A DNA stretch of 64,000 nucleotides from positions 682,870-746,869 of the forward strand of contig CANMRV010000003.1 in NCBI GenBank assembly GCA_947500435.1, read 5' to 3'. This stretch comes from an uncultured Flavobacteriaceae bacterium. Lineage in GTDB: Bacteria > Bacteroidota > Bacteroidia > Flavobacteriales > Flavobacteriaceae. The notes below the pieces were generated by a model, which made no database searches, was not told the DNA's origin, and worked only from the letters and a program-made list of their open reading frames with translations. Numbering within the stretch: the stretch's first letter is position 1; each line of letters opens with the position of its first letter. Positions 28,367-38,244 of this stretch are shown here, piece by piece. The position numbers and the translations under genes are program-made.

Positions 28367-28829
28367 AAATACTTTTAACATCAAGTATTGTATACTTAAT
28401 TTTCGAAATGTACAGTTTACGGCTAACATAGCTAATGGTTGCTAGTTAAGGATTTATACAGGTTTAGGATTTTAAAACAATTGAACAATAATTCAGCCAA
28501 TATGTGTTTGTAATTTAAACTTTGAAAATATGTTTCTCCCCCAATTAGTTTGTTTAAGGCACTTTTAAACAGTTTGAAAGGGATTCGAAAACTATTTTTT
28601 GATTTTTATAAAGGATAGTTTACAGCCCAAACAAAATATTAAGCTAACCATACAAGTAGGAGTAGTTGGTAGGGGCATTTATGCTAACTTGTGTTTTCAT
28701 TAGTACTTCTTCCACTACAAATTTCGCCAGCTAACACATTCCCCTTATTTATTTTAGGAATGCACTTCTTACTGCGTACCTATTGATTTTTAAGATTCCC
28801 CAGAATTATAATAACCAAAAGCTGTAATT

Positions 28830-31800
28830 ATGGAGATTTCTACGCATGTATTTTTTCAAAAAACAAGTTTAGCCGTTAATCCGGAAGACTCAAGATTTCA
28901 TCAAGGATTTCTTCACAGATTCCTTTTGCTCCTTTGCTGTATATTGTCTGTTGGTTCTAGCATTGCACAAAGTGGTACTATCCGGTTCTCGCAGGCGGAC
29001 TATTTGACGGACGAGGCCGCCGGTACGGTGACCTTGGAACTTCAACGGGTAGGGGGCAGCGTTGGTGAAATAACCGCCGACATTCTGACCCATGACGGTA
29101 CTGCGACAATCAACGATGATTATGCGGGCATACCCTCGCCATTGACGCTCACTTGGAGCGACGGCAATACCTCGCCCAAGACAGTAACACTTCCGATCAA
29201 GCCGGACACTGTGATCGAAGGTAATGAGACCTTCACCATGGACATCGTCTCGGACCATGCCGGTATGCCCAGAATAGCGACGGTCACTATCCAAAATACG
29301 CCCAACGGCACAATCCAATTCTCGCGGGCCGACTATTTGACGGACGAGTCTGCCGGTACGGTGACCTTGGAACTTCAACGGGTCGGGGGCAGTGTTGGTG
29401 AAATAACCGCCATCATCCAGACCCACGACGGCACTGCGACAATCAACGACGATTATGCGGGCATCCCCTCGCCCTTGACACTCACATGGAGTGACGGCAA
29501 TACAACCCCGAAGACAGTAACGATTCCGATCAAGCCCGATACCGTGGCCGAGGGCGACGAGACCTTCACCATGGACATCGTCTCTGACCATGCAGGTACA
29601 CCCAGCACCGCGACGGTCACGATAGCGAACACCCCCAATGGCACGATTCAATTCTCGCAGGCGGACTATTTGACGGACGAGGCCGCCGGTACGGTGACCT
29701 TGGAACTTCAACGGGTAGGGGGTAGCGTTGGTGAAATAACCGCCGACATCCAGACCCATGACGGTACTGCGACAATCAACGACGATTATGCGGGCATCCC
29801 CTCGCCCTTGACACTCTCATGGAGTGACGGCAATACAACCCCGAAGACAGTAACGCTTCCGATCAAGCCCGATACCGTGGCCGAGGGCGACGAGACCTTC
29901 ACCATGGACATCGTCTCTGACCATGCAGGTACACCCAGCACCGCGACGGTCACGATAGCGAACACCCCCAATGGCACGATTCAATTCTCACAGGCCAACT
30001 ATTTGACGGACGAGGCCGCCGGTACGGTGACCTTGGAACTTCAACGGGTCGGGGGCAGTGTTGGGGCCATCACGGCCACCATCCAGACGCACGACGGAAC
30101 GGCCACCATTGTCGATGACTATGCGGGCATTCCCTCGCCATTGACGCTTACCTGGAGCGACGGCAATACCTCTCCCAAGACGGTAACGCTTCCGATCAAG
30201 CCCGACGCAATCGAAGAACCGGACGAGACCTTTACCATGGACATCGTCTCTGACCATGCCGGTACGCCCAGTATCGCAACCGTCACGATCGCGAACACTC
30301 CTAACGGTAAGATCCAGTTCTCACAGGCCAACTATTTTACTGACGAGGCCACCGGTACTGTGACCTTGGAACTGCAACGGGTCGGGGGCAGTGTTGGTGA
30401 AATAACCGCCGATATCCAGACGCACGACGGAACGGCCACCATTGTCGATGACTATGCGGGCATTCCCTCGCCATTGACGCTTACCTGGAGCGACGGCAAT
30501 ACCTCTCCCAAGACGGTAACGCTTCCGATCAAGCCCGACGCAATCGAAGAACCGGACGAGACCTTTACCATGGACATCGTCTCTGACCATGCCGGTACGC
30601 CCAGTATCGCAACCGTCACGATCGCGAACACTCCCAACGGTAAGATCCAGTTCTCACAGGCCAATTATTTGACCGACGAGGCCGCGGGTACGGTGACCTT
30701 GGAACTGCAACGTGTAGGTGGCAGTGTTGGTGAAATAACCGCCGCCATCCAGACGCACGACGGGACGGCAACAATAGTTGACGATTATTCGGGCATCCCC
30801 TCGCCCCTGACGCTCACCTGGAGCGACGGCAATACCTCGCCCAAGACAGTTACGCTTCCGATCAAGGCCGACGTAATTGAAGAACCGGACGAGACCTTTA
30901 CCATGGACATCGTCTCTGACCATGCGGGTACGCCCAATGTCGCAACGGTAACAATAATTGGAGAGAAAACTTGCGAGATACCAGCAACAGCGGATGCGGG
31001 GGCAGACCAGATTGCATGTGGCGATAGGGCAGTGGCAATAGTTGCTACCTCTAGCGGAGCGGGAATATGGAGCGGTGGCACTGGTAGTTTTGCGGATGCA
31101 TCAATGACTTCAACCACTTATACTCCTGCTAACAGTGAACTAGGCACTACAGTGACCCTAACCTGGACTACATTAGATTCTGACGGTAGCGGTCCTTGTA
31201 CAACGGCAAACGGTAGCATGGATATTACCTTTGATGAGGAACCGAACGCCGGTGTGGGCAGTTCAACAGCCGTTTGTGAAGGTACAATAGTAGACCTTTT
31301 GACATTAGTAAGCGTTCCGGGTGGTACGTTTAGCGGACCGGGTGTAAGCGGAACTACATTTGATACCACGGGACTACCTTTTGGGAATTATCAAATAACC
31401 TACTCCGTGAGTAGTGGCAATAGCTGCCCAGATGATACCGCTATCATCACAGTGACAGTGAAGGATGATACTGTGAGCCAAAGCTGTGATGTCCTCGATA
31501 TTGATTTTTGTGATCCTGGAGAGGCACCCTTTTATAATTTCTATTGGAATGAAATGAAGTTGGTGGTACCAGGTTCCGAATTCTTCTCGCAAAATGCTAC
31601 CCACGCACTCACTTATACCGAGTTTACGGATGGAACTGCACTAATACAAGGTACTACACAATCAGGCACTTGTTCAGCGGAATTATATATAGTCTTGAAG
31701 GACGAGAAAAATTGGACCGCATGGAATGCCAGCGGTGGAGATTTTAAACCACAGGGTTGTAATCCTGGGGTATTGGTAAAAGAAAATCTTCGCTACTATA

Positions 31801-34166
31801 TAGTAGATGGTTCAAAAAGTACAATTACTACTACAGGCGGCGATTGCCTGGAAGAAGGAACATTTAAAGTGACCCAGCGTCCAGATCCAGCTGACCTTAG
31901 TACCCCAAATCTTGGAGTACATGTTGGTCCTGGAGGGGCATTATTCGATTCTGATACAAATGCCGAAGGTCTTGCCGGATGGGCATGGATGGGACCCAAC
32001 GGTGATGAACGCAGATGGCAAATTGATTTTAACTTCCATATAAAATGTAAAGAGAATACAGATTGTAAGCCGGAAGAAGAAGTCTGTGATGGCATAGACA
32101 ATGATGGCGATGGAGAAATAGATGAAGGCTTTGATGCTGACGGTGACGGCATCCCTGATTGTGAGGATACGGAAGAATGCGATGGGGTAGATAATGATGG
32201 GGATGATTTAGTTGACGAAGGTTTTGATTCAGATGATGATGGTACACCTGATTGCGAGGATACGGAAGTCTGTGATGGATTGGACAATGATGGAGATGGT
32301 GAAATCGATGAGGGCTTCGATTCCGATGACGATGGTACTCCTGATTGTGATGACGAGGAAGTCTGCGATGGCCTTGATAATGATGGCGATGGCGAAATAG
32401 ACGAAGGATTTGATTCAGATGATGATGGGACTACTGACTGTGATGATGAGGAAGTCTGCGACGGATTGGACAATGATGGTGATGGTGAAATCGATGAAGG
32501 TTTTGATTCAGATGATGATGGCACTCCCGATTGTGATGATGAGGAAGTCTGTGATGGAATGGACAATGACGGGGACGGGGAAATAGATGAAGGTTTTGAT
32601 TCTGATGACGATGGCACTCCCGATTGTGATGATGAGGAAGTCTGCGACGGATTGGACAATGATGGTGATGGCGAGATAGATGAAGGTTTTGATTCCGATG
32701 ACGATGGCACTCCCGATTGTGATGATGAGGAAGTCTGTGATGGATTGGACAATGACGGGGACGGGGAAATCGATGAAGTCTTCGATTCCGATGACGATGG
32801 TACTCCTGATTGTGATGACGAGGAAGTCTGTGATGGACTGGACAATGATGGTGATGGCGAAATCGATGAAGGTTTTGATTCAGATGATGATGGCACACCT
32901 GATTGTGATGATGTGGAAGAGTGTGATGGACTGGATAATGATGGTGATGGCGAAATCGATGAAGGTTTTGATTCCGATGACGACGGTACTCCGGATTGTG
33001 ATGATGAAGAAGTCTGCGATGGATTGGACAATGATGGTGACGGCGAAATCGACGAGGGCTTCGATTCCGATGACGATGGCACACCGGATTGTGATGATGA
33101 GGAAGTCTGTGATGGACTGGATAATGATGGCGATGGCGAAATCGATGAAGGTTTTGATTCCGATGACGACGGCACTCCCGATTGTGATGATGTGGAAGAG
33201 TGTGATGGACTGGATAATGATGGCGATGGTGAGATAGATGAAGGTTTTGATTCCGATGATGATGGCACTCCGGATTGTGATGATGAAGAAGTCTGCGATG
33301 GATTGGACAATGATGGTGATGGTGAAATCGATGAAGGTTTTGATTCCGATGACGATGGTACTCCCGATTGTGATGATGAGGAAGTCTGTGATGGACTGGA
33401 CAATGATGGAGATGGTGAGATAGATGAGGGGCTGGATTGTGAGGATACTCTACCCTCTGGGTGTGAAACCGCATTTGGCAGATTGGAAAATAACAATACC
33501 TGTTTCATCGATGATGGATTTAATAGATGGGGCTGGACAAATTTCTTAGCCACGACAGGTGATTATACCATGGATCTTTACTCAGGTGCCGGGCAGTGCA
33601 TAATTAGTGCTGATAGAAAGACCGGAGAGGTAATCGTCAATTATGACAGTGAATCTGTCACGGTTACAGTAGATATGTTCCAAGGTTTCAGTATGAAGGA
33701 AGCACATCTGTATGTTGGAAGCGTACCATACCCTGAGAAGGGCAACAATAATACTGTGGCACCTGGACAATATCCTTATAATTCAGGAGACTTGGATGAT
33801 GTATCAAATTATACTTTTGGACCGATAGATATCAGTGATTTGGATGCCGGAATTTATATAATTCTCCACGCTGTTACTTGTGAAATCGCGGCAGATAAAA
33901 CCCCTGTTGCGACATCTGTAAAGACATATCATAGACCCTATGAAAATAATATGATACTGGATCTTGAGATTCCATATGATGCCACAATAGATGTTCAATT
34001 CATGGATATGTCAGGTAGACAAGTAATGAAGAAAAGAGTTGGCAACGTAACTTCTGGGAAGAACATGCTTCAACTAAAAATTCATGATTTAGCTACCGAG
34101 GTTCATATTATGCGAATTGATACCGGCCGGGAAGTGATACAACGAAAAGTTTACTTTCTTAAATAG
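28830..34166 (+). CDS. Giant secreted Calx-beta / Asp-rich repeat surface protein (adhesin-like)
   Basis: A 1778-residue protein. The signal segment ends near GSSIAQ (about residue 47). Residues ~49-710 are six Calx-beta units of 111 residues (ADYLTDEAAGTVTLELQRVGG ... GDETFTMDIVSDHAG). Next come about 370 residues with an Ig/PKD-like start (TADAGADQIACGD) and an all-beta segment. Residues ~1084-1540 hold about 15 acidic repeats of 31 residues, each with VCDGLDNDGDGEIDEG and DSDDDGTPDCDD, resembling MopE-type metal-binding repeats and able to hold many Ca ions. A final ~240 residues end in a degenerate type IX sorting domain (VQFMDMSGRQVMKKR). It is probably surface-exposed and involved in adhesion, matrix or gliding. 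Confidence 0.92.
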   Translation: MEISTHVFFQKTSLAVNPEDSRFHQGFLHRFLLLLCCILSVGSSIAQSGTIRFSQADYLTDEAAGTVTLELQRVGGSVGEITADILTHDGTATINDDYAGIPSPLTLTWSDGNTSPKTVTLPIKPDTVIEGNETFTMDIVSDHAGMPRIATVTIQNTPNGTIQFSRADYLTDESAGTVTLELQRVGGSVGEITAIIQTHDGTATINDDYAGIPSPLTLTWSDGNTTPKTVTIPIKPDTVAEGDETFTMDIVSDHAGTPSTATVTIANTPNGTIQFSQADYLTDEAAGTVTLELQRVGGSVGEITADIQTHDGTATINDDYAGIPSPLTLSWSDGNTTPKTVTLPIKPDTVAEGDETFTMDIVSDHAGTPSTATVTIANTPNGTIQFSQANYLTDEAAGTVTLELQRVGGSVGAITATIQTHDGTATIVDDYAGIPSPLTLTWSDGNTSPKTVTLPIKPDAIEEPDETFTMDIVSDHAGTPSIATVTIANTPNGKIQFSQANYFTDEATGTVTLELQRVGGSVGEITADIQTHDGTATIVDDYAGIPSPLTLTWSDGNTSPKTVTLPIKPDAIEEPDETFTMDIVSDHAGTPSIATVTIANTPNGKIQFSQANYLTDEAAGTVTLELQRVGGSVGEITAAIQTHDGTATIVDDYSGIPSPLTLTWSDGNTSPKTVTLPIKADVIEEPDETFTMDIVSDHAGTPNVATVTIIGEKTCEIPATADAGADQIACGDRAVAIVATSSGAGIWSGGTGSFADASMTSTTYTPANSELGTTVTLTWTTLDSDGSGPCTTANGSMDITFDEEPNAGVGSSTAVCEGTIVDLLTLVSVPGGTFSGPGVSGTTFDTTGLPFGNYQITYSVSSGNSCPDDTAIITVTVKDDTVSQSCDVLDIDFCDPGEAPFYNFYWNEMKLVVPGSEFFSQNATHALTYTEFTDGTALIQGTTQSGTCSAELYIVLKDEKNWTAWNASGGDFKPQGCNPGVLVKENLRYYIVDGSKSTITTTGGDCLEEGTFKVTQRPDPADLSTPNLGVHVGPGGALFDSDTNAEGLAGWAWMGPNGDERRWQIDFNFHIKCKENTDCKPEEEVCDGIDNDGDGEIDEGFDADGDGIPDCEDTEECDGVDNDGDDLVDEGFDSDDDGTPDCEDTEVCDGLDNDGDGEIDEGFDSDDDGTPDCDDEEVCDGLDNDGDGEIDEGFDSDDDGTTDCDDEEVCDGLDNDGDGEIDEGFDSDDDGTPDCDDEEVCDGMDNDGDGEIDEGFDSDDDGTPDCDDEEVCDGLDNDGDGEIDEGFDSDDDGTPDCDDEEVCDGLDNDGDGEIDEVFDSDDDGTPDCDDEEVCDGLDNDGDGEIDEGFDSDDDGTPDCDDVEECDGLDNDGDGEIDEGFDSDDDGTPDCDDEEVCDGLDNDGDGEIDEGFDSDDDGTPDCDDEEVCDGLDNDGDGEIDEGFDSDDDGTPDCDDVEECDGLDNDGDGEIDEGFDSDDDGTPDCDDEEVCDGLDNDGDGEIDEGFDSDDDGTPDCDDEEVCDGLDNDGDGEIDEGLDCEDTLPSGCETAFGRLENNNTCFIDDGFNRWGWTNFLATTGDYTMDLYSGAGQCIISADRKTGEVIVNYDSESVTVTVDMFQGFSMKEAHLYVGSVPYPEKGNNNTVAPGQYPYNSGDLDDVSNYTFGPIDISDLDAGIYIILHAVTCEIAADKTPVATSVKTYHRPYENNMILDLEIPYDATIDVQFMDMSGRQVMKKRVGNVTSGKNMLQLKIHDLATEVHIMRIDTGREVIQRKVYFLK
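28972..30960 (+). repeat. Six tandem 333 bp Calx-beta repeats
   Basis: Period 333 bp (111 codons), with near-identical units differing at scattered third positions and a few codons (for example DTVAEGDE against DAIEEPDE). Two adjacent units, near 30119 and 30452, are almost identical in DNA. The tract is visibly GC-richer than its neighbours. Confidence 0.9.
32082..33442 (+). repeat. About 15 tandem 93 bp Asp/Cys-rich repeats
   Basis: Period 93 bp (31 codons). The first two units are more diverged (GIDNDGDGEIDEGFDADGDG; GVDNDGDDLVDEG), the central units are nearly identical in protein but vary at synonymous positions, and the last is cut short at EGLDCEDT. Higher-order order is visible: units beginning VEECDGL recur every third position in the second half. 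Confidence 0.9.
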
Positions 34167-34190
34167 GAAATAATCCTATAAAAAGATGGA

Positions 34191-34222
34191 AAAAAGCCCT
34201 GATATTTTATCAGGGCTTTTAA
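34191..34222. terminator. Bidirectional terminator between the adhesin and SLC13 genes
   Basis: AAAAGCCCTGATA TTT TATCAGGGCTTTT, with A/T runs on both sides. It serves the convergent genes ending at 34166 (+) and 34237 (-). Confidence 0.9.
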
Positions 34223-34236
34223 AGTTAAAGTTTTAT

Positions 34237-35667
34237 TTAAAATATTACGGGTATCACAAACTGAAAAAGCAGTACCAATAGTGCTACCGCAATAAGGTTC
34301 AATATAATACCAACTCTAGCCATTTCATGAACTTTGATATAGCCACTGGCAAAAACAATAGCATTCGGCGGAGTCGCCATTGGAAGCATAAATGCACAAC
34401 TACTTGCCATCGTAACTGGAATCAGTAAATAAAGAATAGGGATTTCAAGTCCAATGGCAATACCTGCCACTACTGGAGCCAGCACAGCAACCAACGCCAC
34501 ATTGCTCATCAATTCCGTCATAAAAAGCATTAGTGCAATCAATAACACTGCCGTAAAAAGTATACTTATTTCACTCGCAGCAATTGCATTAGCAACCATG
34601 TCTACAATACCACTGACGGACATGCCTTTGGCCAGTGCCAATCCACCGCCGAATAGAATCAAAATACCCCAAGCTAGTTTTGAAGTGTCTTTCCAATGAA
34701 TAATAAAATCTCCCTTTTTAAGATTATAAGGTATGGCGAACATCGCAATAGCCCCCATCATACTTATAATCGTATCATTCAATTTAAGGTCGGGCAATAT
34801 GCCATTAATTACAGTTCTGAAGATCCAGAGAAAAACGGTAACTCCAAAAATGGCAAGCACCATTTTTTCCTTGCCACTCATTGGCCCTAGCTTACTTAAC
34901 TCATTATTGATGACTTCCTTCGAGGCTGTAAACTTTAATTGCTTGTTGGGAAACATCAATTTGACCATTACCAAATAAATGATAGCAATCATTATTATGG
35001 AAAAAGGTAGACCTATGACCATCCATTTTAAAAAAGATATTTCAATATTGTATTCGTTTTCTAGTAGACCTATCATTACGGAGTTAGGCGGTGTGCCTAT
35101 GACTGTAGCTATACCTCCTGCGTTAGCGGAAAATGCAATACCCAACATTACGCTCAACGCAAAATTTTGGTCGCTTTTGGTGAAGCCATCTTCATCATTT
35201 ACAAGCAAACCAATGACCGACATGGCAATAGGTAACATCACTACAGTAGTTGCAGTATTACTAATCCACATGCTTAAGGAGGCAGTGGCAATCATGAACC
35301 CTAGGACTACTTTATTTGGCGTAGTCCCTGTAATTCTAATAATGTTAAGGGCAATACGTTTGTGTAAGTTCACTTTTTCTAGCGCCAAAGCCATTACGAA
35401 ACCACCGAAAAAAAGGAATATAATTGGGCTCCCATAATTTGCGCCAACGTCACCGACGGGCATGATTTTCAGCAATGGAAATAACAACAATGGTAATAGC
35501 GCGGTTACCGATATGGATGTAGCTTCGGTAATCCACCAAACCACCATCCAAACAGCGACGGCGATAACCATATCACCTTGTTCGGAAACAAGTTCAAAGG
35601 GTAAGTTCAGAATAATTAGAAATAAAATCGGACCTAGAAATAGTCCTATTTTGCTACTGATATGCAT
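34237..35667 (-). CDS. SLC13/DASS-family sodium-coupled dicarboxylate or sulfate transporter
   Basis: A 476-residue inner-membrane protein with about 11-12 hydrophobic segments. Family motifs: VWWITEATSISVTALLPLLLFPLL, SMWISNTATTVVMLPIA (the SNT signature of the first substrate/Na site), FSANAGGIATVIGTPPN, and a second half with SNVALVAVLAPV and SCAFMLPMATPPNAI. Known members import succinate, citrate or sulfate with Na+. No neighbour indicates the substrate. It is transcribed toward the adhesin gene and ends in a shared terminator. Confidence 0.92.
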   Translation of the reverse strand: MHISSKIGLFLGPILFLIILNLPFELVSEQGDMVIAVAVWMVVWWITEATSISVTALLPLLLFPLLKIMPVGDVGANYGSPIIFLFFGGFVMALALEKVNLHKRIALNIIRITGTTPNKVVLGFMIATASLSMWISNTATTVVMLPIAMSVIGLLVNDEDGFTKSDQNFALSVMLGIAFSANAGGIATVIGTPPNSVMIGLLENEYNIEISFLKWMVIGLPFSIIMIAIIYLVMVKLMFPNKQLKFTASKEVINNELSKLGPMSGKEKMVLAIFGVTVFLWIFRTVINGILPDLKLNDTIISMMGAIAMFAIPYNLKKGDFIIHWKDTSKLAWGILILFGGGLALAKGMSVSGIVDMVANAIAASEISILFTAVLLIALMLFMTELMSNVALVAVLAPVVAGIAIGLEIPILYLLIPVTMASSCAFMLPMATPPNAIVFASGYIKVHEMARVGIILNLIAVALLVLLFQFVIPVIF

Positions 35668-35717
35668 AGGTTTCGATTGGTGGCTCTAAGCTATGTTTTT
35701 TCACTTGATTTAGAAAA

Positions 35718-37112
35718 TTAATAAGTAATAGAATCTGAGGCTACTTGAGGCAGTTCATAATTTCCATAATCAATTGTGATTTGACCATCTTTCAAAGTTT
35801 TAACTCCTTTCGCATTTATCTTAGTTTGATAAACAAATACCTTTTTAAGTCCTTTAAAATCAGTTAATTTTTGCAGATGCTGTTCTTCAAAAGTGGTGCT
35901 GGTCAGATTGATGGATTTAAGGTGTTGCAAGGAAGCCAATACTTCAATGTTTTCTCCGGATATAGTAGTATTATCCAATTTCAAAAGTGTCAAATTCGGA
36001 AGTGTTACCAATTTTTCGAAAATAGCATTTGTTACTTGTGTACCACCTAAATCTAAAACAGCGATTTGTTGAGACAAGGGGGTTAGCAATTCGAAATCGG
36101 AATCGGAAAACTGAGGTTTATTGATACAGGAAACTTTTAGAAAGTTGGAGGTCTTGTCAATCGGATCAACATGAATTCCTTTGGCTTCTATTGGTTTGAT
36201 GCTATCTTGAGCAGCTTGAGCCACTTCGATTTCTGGATAATCATTGTCCTGTTTTTTTGGAAAAAAAGATAGAAACAGTTCTTTCTCCAATCCAGATTGC
36301 TGGACGGTTTGGTCGAAAGGATGCCCGGCATCAATCCAAGCACCTATTAACTTTATTTCTTCTTTGCTAGGTTGGGTCTTGTCCTTTGGAGGCATATGTT
36401 CTTCATCCGTTTTCGGAAGATTGATACGGCGAAAGAGTTCACTTTCGATGGCGTTGTTTATGTTTAATACTTCTCCATTTTCGCCTCCCTCTAAAATCAC
36501 CTTTTCATTATGAAGCATCAAATCGCCTTTGCTTTTCTTAGGACTATGACAACTAACACATTTGTTATTTAAAATTGGTTTTATAACGTCCTCATAAATT
36601 AGGGCTTCTTCCCAAGTTTCCTCGGCAAGTGCAATTTCTTTTTCTTCAAAAGTTTCAAAACCCAATGCGGACTTTATATTGTTAGGAAGTGGTTCAACCA
36701 AATAATCCTCGCCATGGGTGATTGTTCCTCCTAAATGTCCAGTAATAGATACCAATACGAACATCAATAAGGTCATAACCACTATCGGTATGGTTTTTAC
36801 CCATGTAAATGTCTTGGTATTTCCGAATTTGAAATACATCAAAAAGGAAAAAACAGCTGTGGCTATTCCCAGCCATAAATGCCATTTTACTGTATCAAAA
36901 GTATAGCCTTCTCCAAGGTATTGGGCATAACCGGTAATACATGCTAAGACGGCAGAATATCCACCCCAGAGGAAGATTAAAGGAATGGCGTGGTCGAACT
37001 CATTTCTTTTTCTGTCGTACCATCGCAGAAGTAACCCTAGAATGATAAACCCTATGGGAAGGTGAACTATGATAGGGTGTAAGCGACCCAAAAGCTGTTT
37101 TAAAACATCCAT
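35718..37112 (-). CDS. DUF2231 membrane protein fused to cytochrome c and leucine-rich region
   Basis: A 464-residue protein. The N-terminal ~150 residues hold four hydrophobic helices of DUF2231 type (LHPIIVHLPIGFIILGLLLRW). A Planctomycete-type cytochrome c (PSCyt1) segment follows, with CVSCH haem attachment (near residue 190) and a probable Met ligand in HMPPKDKTQP, then GAWIDAGHPFD. The C-terminal 140 residues contain LRR-like repeats (LPNLTLLKLDNTTISG, LQHLKSINLTSTTF). This architecture is common beside DUF1549/1553 and DUF1501 genes. It probably passes electrons in the envelope. It is the last gene of the cassette. Confidence 0.88.
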   Translation of the reverse strand: MDVLKQLLGRLHPIIVHLPIGFIILGLLLRWYDRKRNEFDHAIPLIFLWGGYSAVLACITGYAQYLGEGYTFDTVKWHLWLGIATAVFSFLMYFKFGNTKTFTWVKTIPIVVMTLLMFVLVSITGHLGGTITHGEDYLVEPLPNNIKSALGFETFEEKEIALAEETWEEALIYEDVIKPILNNKCVSCHSPKKSKGDLMLHNEKVILEGGENGEVLNINNAIESELFRRINLPKTDEEHMPPKDKTQPSKEEIKLIGAWIDAGHPFDQTVQQSGLEKELFLSFFPKKQDNDYPEIEVAQAAQDSIKPIEAKGIHVDPIDKTSNFLKVSCINKPQFSDSDFELLTPLSQQIAVLDLGGTQVTNAIFEKLVTLPNLTLLKLDNTTISGENIEVLASLQHLKSINLTSTTFEEQHLQKLTDFKGLKKVFVYQTKINAKGVKTLKDGQITIDYGNYELPQVASDSITY

Positions 37113-37135
37113 GGAATACTAAAGATAAATACTAT

Positions 37136-38014
37136 TCATTGAACGTTCATTCTTTTTTTGATGGCCTGCATGATAAAAACATTGACTTTCCATTGGTTGG
37201 ATACAGGAACTCTTGTATACGGTAAGGTAGGCATGTAATCCGGCGGACCGAACTCTGAGGTAATCGTAAAGGGTTTGTCACTTTTCGCCCATTTTTGCAG
37301 AATGACTTTTTCCCAGATATCCATATGACGATTCAATGCTCTTTTCCATTCAGGTGCTTCTGGGTCGCTTACTTGAGGTCCCTCCGCATGACCAACTCGG
37401 GCATGAATATGATGTGAGCGATTGATGACCTCCTTCAAGTTTTCATCTTGATTTTCCAAAAGGGATTCATGAACGACCATCCAATGGCTAATATCCAAGG
37501 TCAGTTTTAAATCGGGAATCGCAGTCATGTACTTTTCCGTATCCGGCAAGTTGTAACTGAATCGACCACGATGGGTTTCATGATAGATAGGAGTGCCGCT
37601 TTCTTTTGCCACTTTATTTGCTGCCTCAATAAAGGCTTTGTTTTGTTCAATAGAGAAAAAATCATTCCCCGTATGACAATTGATATAAGCAGGATTCCAT
37701 GATAATAGAGTTTTAAAATGTTCAGTGTATTGTTTCAAACTTTCTTCAAAAGGAATGGATTTATTCGTTCCATTCAGAAAACCAACTTTGAGATTATGCT
37801 TTTCCAAAGCTGCTTTTAATTGCTTTTGACTCTCTTCGTCGGTAGGAAACCAGATTTCAATCCCATCATAACCAGACGTTTTGGTGCGTTCGCAAAACGC
37901 ATCCCAAGAAACTGTTCTGCCCCAGTCGGTGTTGAAGAATTCTAGATTTCCTTGCTGTTGGGAGAAACTCGAAAGAGTGAAGAGGGTAAATAAGTAAAGT
38001 AAAAGTTTTTTCAT
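37136..38014 (-). CDS. Secreted sugar phosphate isomerase/epimerase-like TIM barrel protein
   Basis: A 292-residue protein with a signal peptide (LSSFSQ, about residue 19). GYDGIEIWFPTDEE, VGFLNGTNK, NCHTGNDFFS, YHETHRGRFS, LTLDISHWMVVHES and HIHARVGHAEGPQV follow the xylose isomerase-like (AP_endonuc_2) TIM-barrel pattern, with several His/Glu/Asp candidates for metal binding. Its position in a cytochrome c/DUF1501 cassette suggests a role in sugar or sugar-derivative conversion outside the cytoplasm. The substrate is not deducible. The start follows a 230 bp repeat-rich gap after the DUF1501 gene. Confidence 0.85.
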   Translation of the reverse strand: MKKLLLYLFTLFTLSSFSQQQGNLEFFNTDWGRTVSWDAFCERTKTSGYDGIEIWFPTDEESQKQLKAALEKHNLKVGFLNGTNKSIPFEESLKQYTEHFKTLLSWNPAYINCHTGNDFFSIEQNKAFIEAANKVAKESGTPIYHETHRGRFSYNLPDTEKYMTAIPDLKLTLDISHWMVVHESLLENQDENLKEVINRSHHIHARVGHAEGPQVSDPEAPEWKRALNRHMDIWEKVILQKWAKSDKPFTITSEFGPPDYMPTLPYTRVPVSNQWKVNVFIMQAIKKRMNVQ

Positions 38015-38040
38015 TGGTTATTTTTTGGTTTTGTTTTTAG

Positions 38041-38225
38041 AGCTCCTCGCCCTGGACAGGGAGGGGTGGATTCGCCTTGGCGAAGACGGGGTGGGTTGAA
38101 AGCCCAAGCTTTTGCGTTTTGTTCGAGCTTAAATTTTTTACCCATGGCTTGCGTTCTACCCCTTCTGTCATCCTATCCGTCCGCTGGCGGATGGATGCCA
38201 CCTTCCCCTGCATGGGGAAGGAACT
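38041..38225. repeat. Cluster of short palindromes within the cytochrome c/DUF1501 cassette
   Basis: The gap between two co-directional genes holds several palindromes: CCCTG-GAC-AGGG, TTCGCC-TT-GGCGAA (38071-38084), GTCCGC-TG-GCGGAT and CCTTCCCC-TGCA-TGGGGAAGG (38201-38221). This is the texture of mosaic intergenic repeats. There is no coding potential. It may uncouple or stabilise the two halves of the transcript. Confidence 0.65.
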
Positions 38226-38244
38226 ATTTTATAGTCCATTTTTC

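Larger units (their letters stand above)
28163..28829. other. Long non-coding region upstream of the adhesin gene
   Basis: It contains the terminator of the 135-residue protein gene (28193-28227), a pair of TTACAT half-sites 21 bp apart (28314 and 28335) and a -7-type box TAACTTTG (28359-28366). No reading frame is convincing in the ~460 bp that follow, so the adhesin may have a very long leader, or a nearer promoter that I cannot identify. Confidence 0.5.

Noticed and set aside
28890..31117. A ladder of - strand frames of 63-110 codons at 333 bp steps, plus a 289-codon frame
   Set aside because: They repeat with the Calx-beta unit period and are antisense shadows of the repeats.
31796..33553. 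Long - strand open frame (585 codons) rich in Ser/Pro
   Set aside because: It is the antisense of the 93 bp Asp-rich repeats; the low-complexity SSSQSGVPSSSES pattern follows from GAT codons read on the other strand.
34454..35437. Several + strand frames opposite the SLC13 transporter
   Set aside because: Antisense of transmembrane helices; hydrophobic composition arises from the complementary strand.
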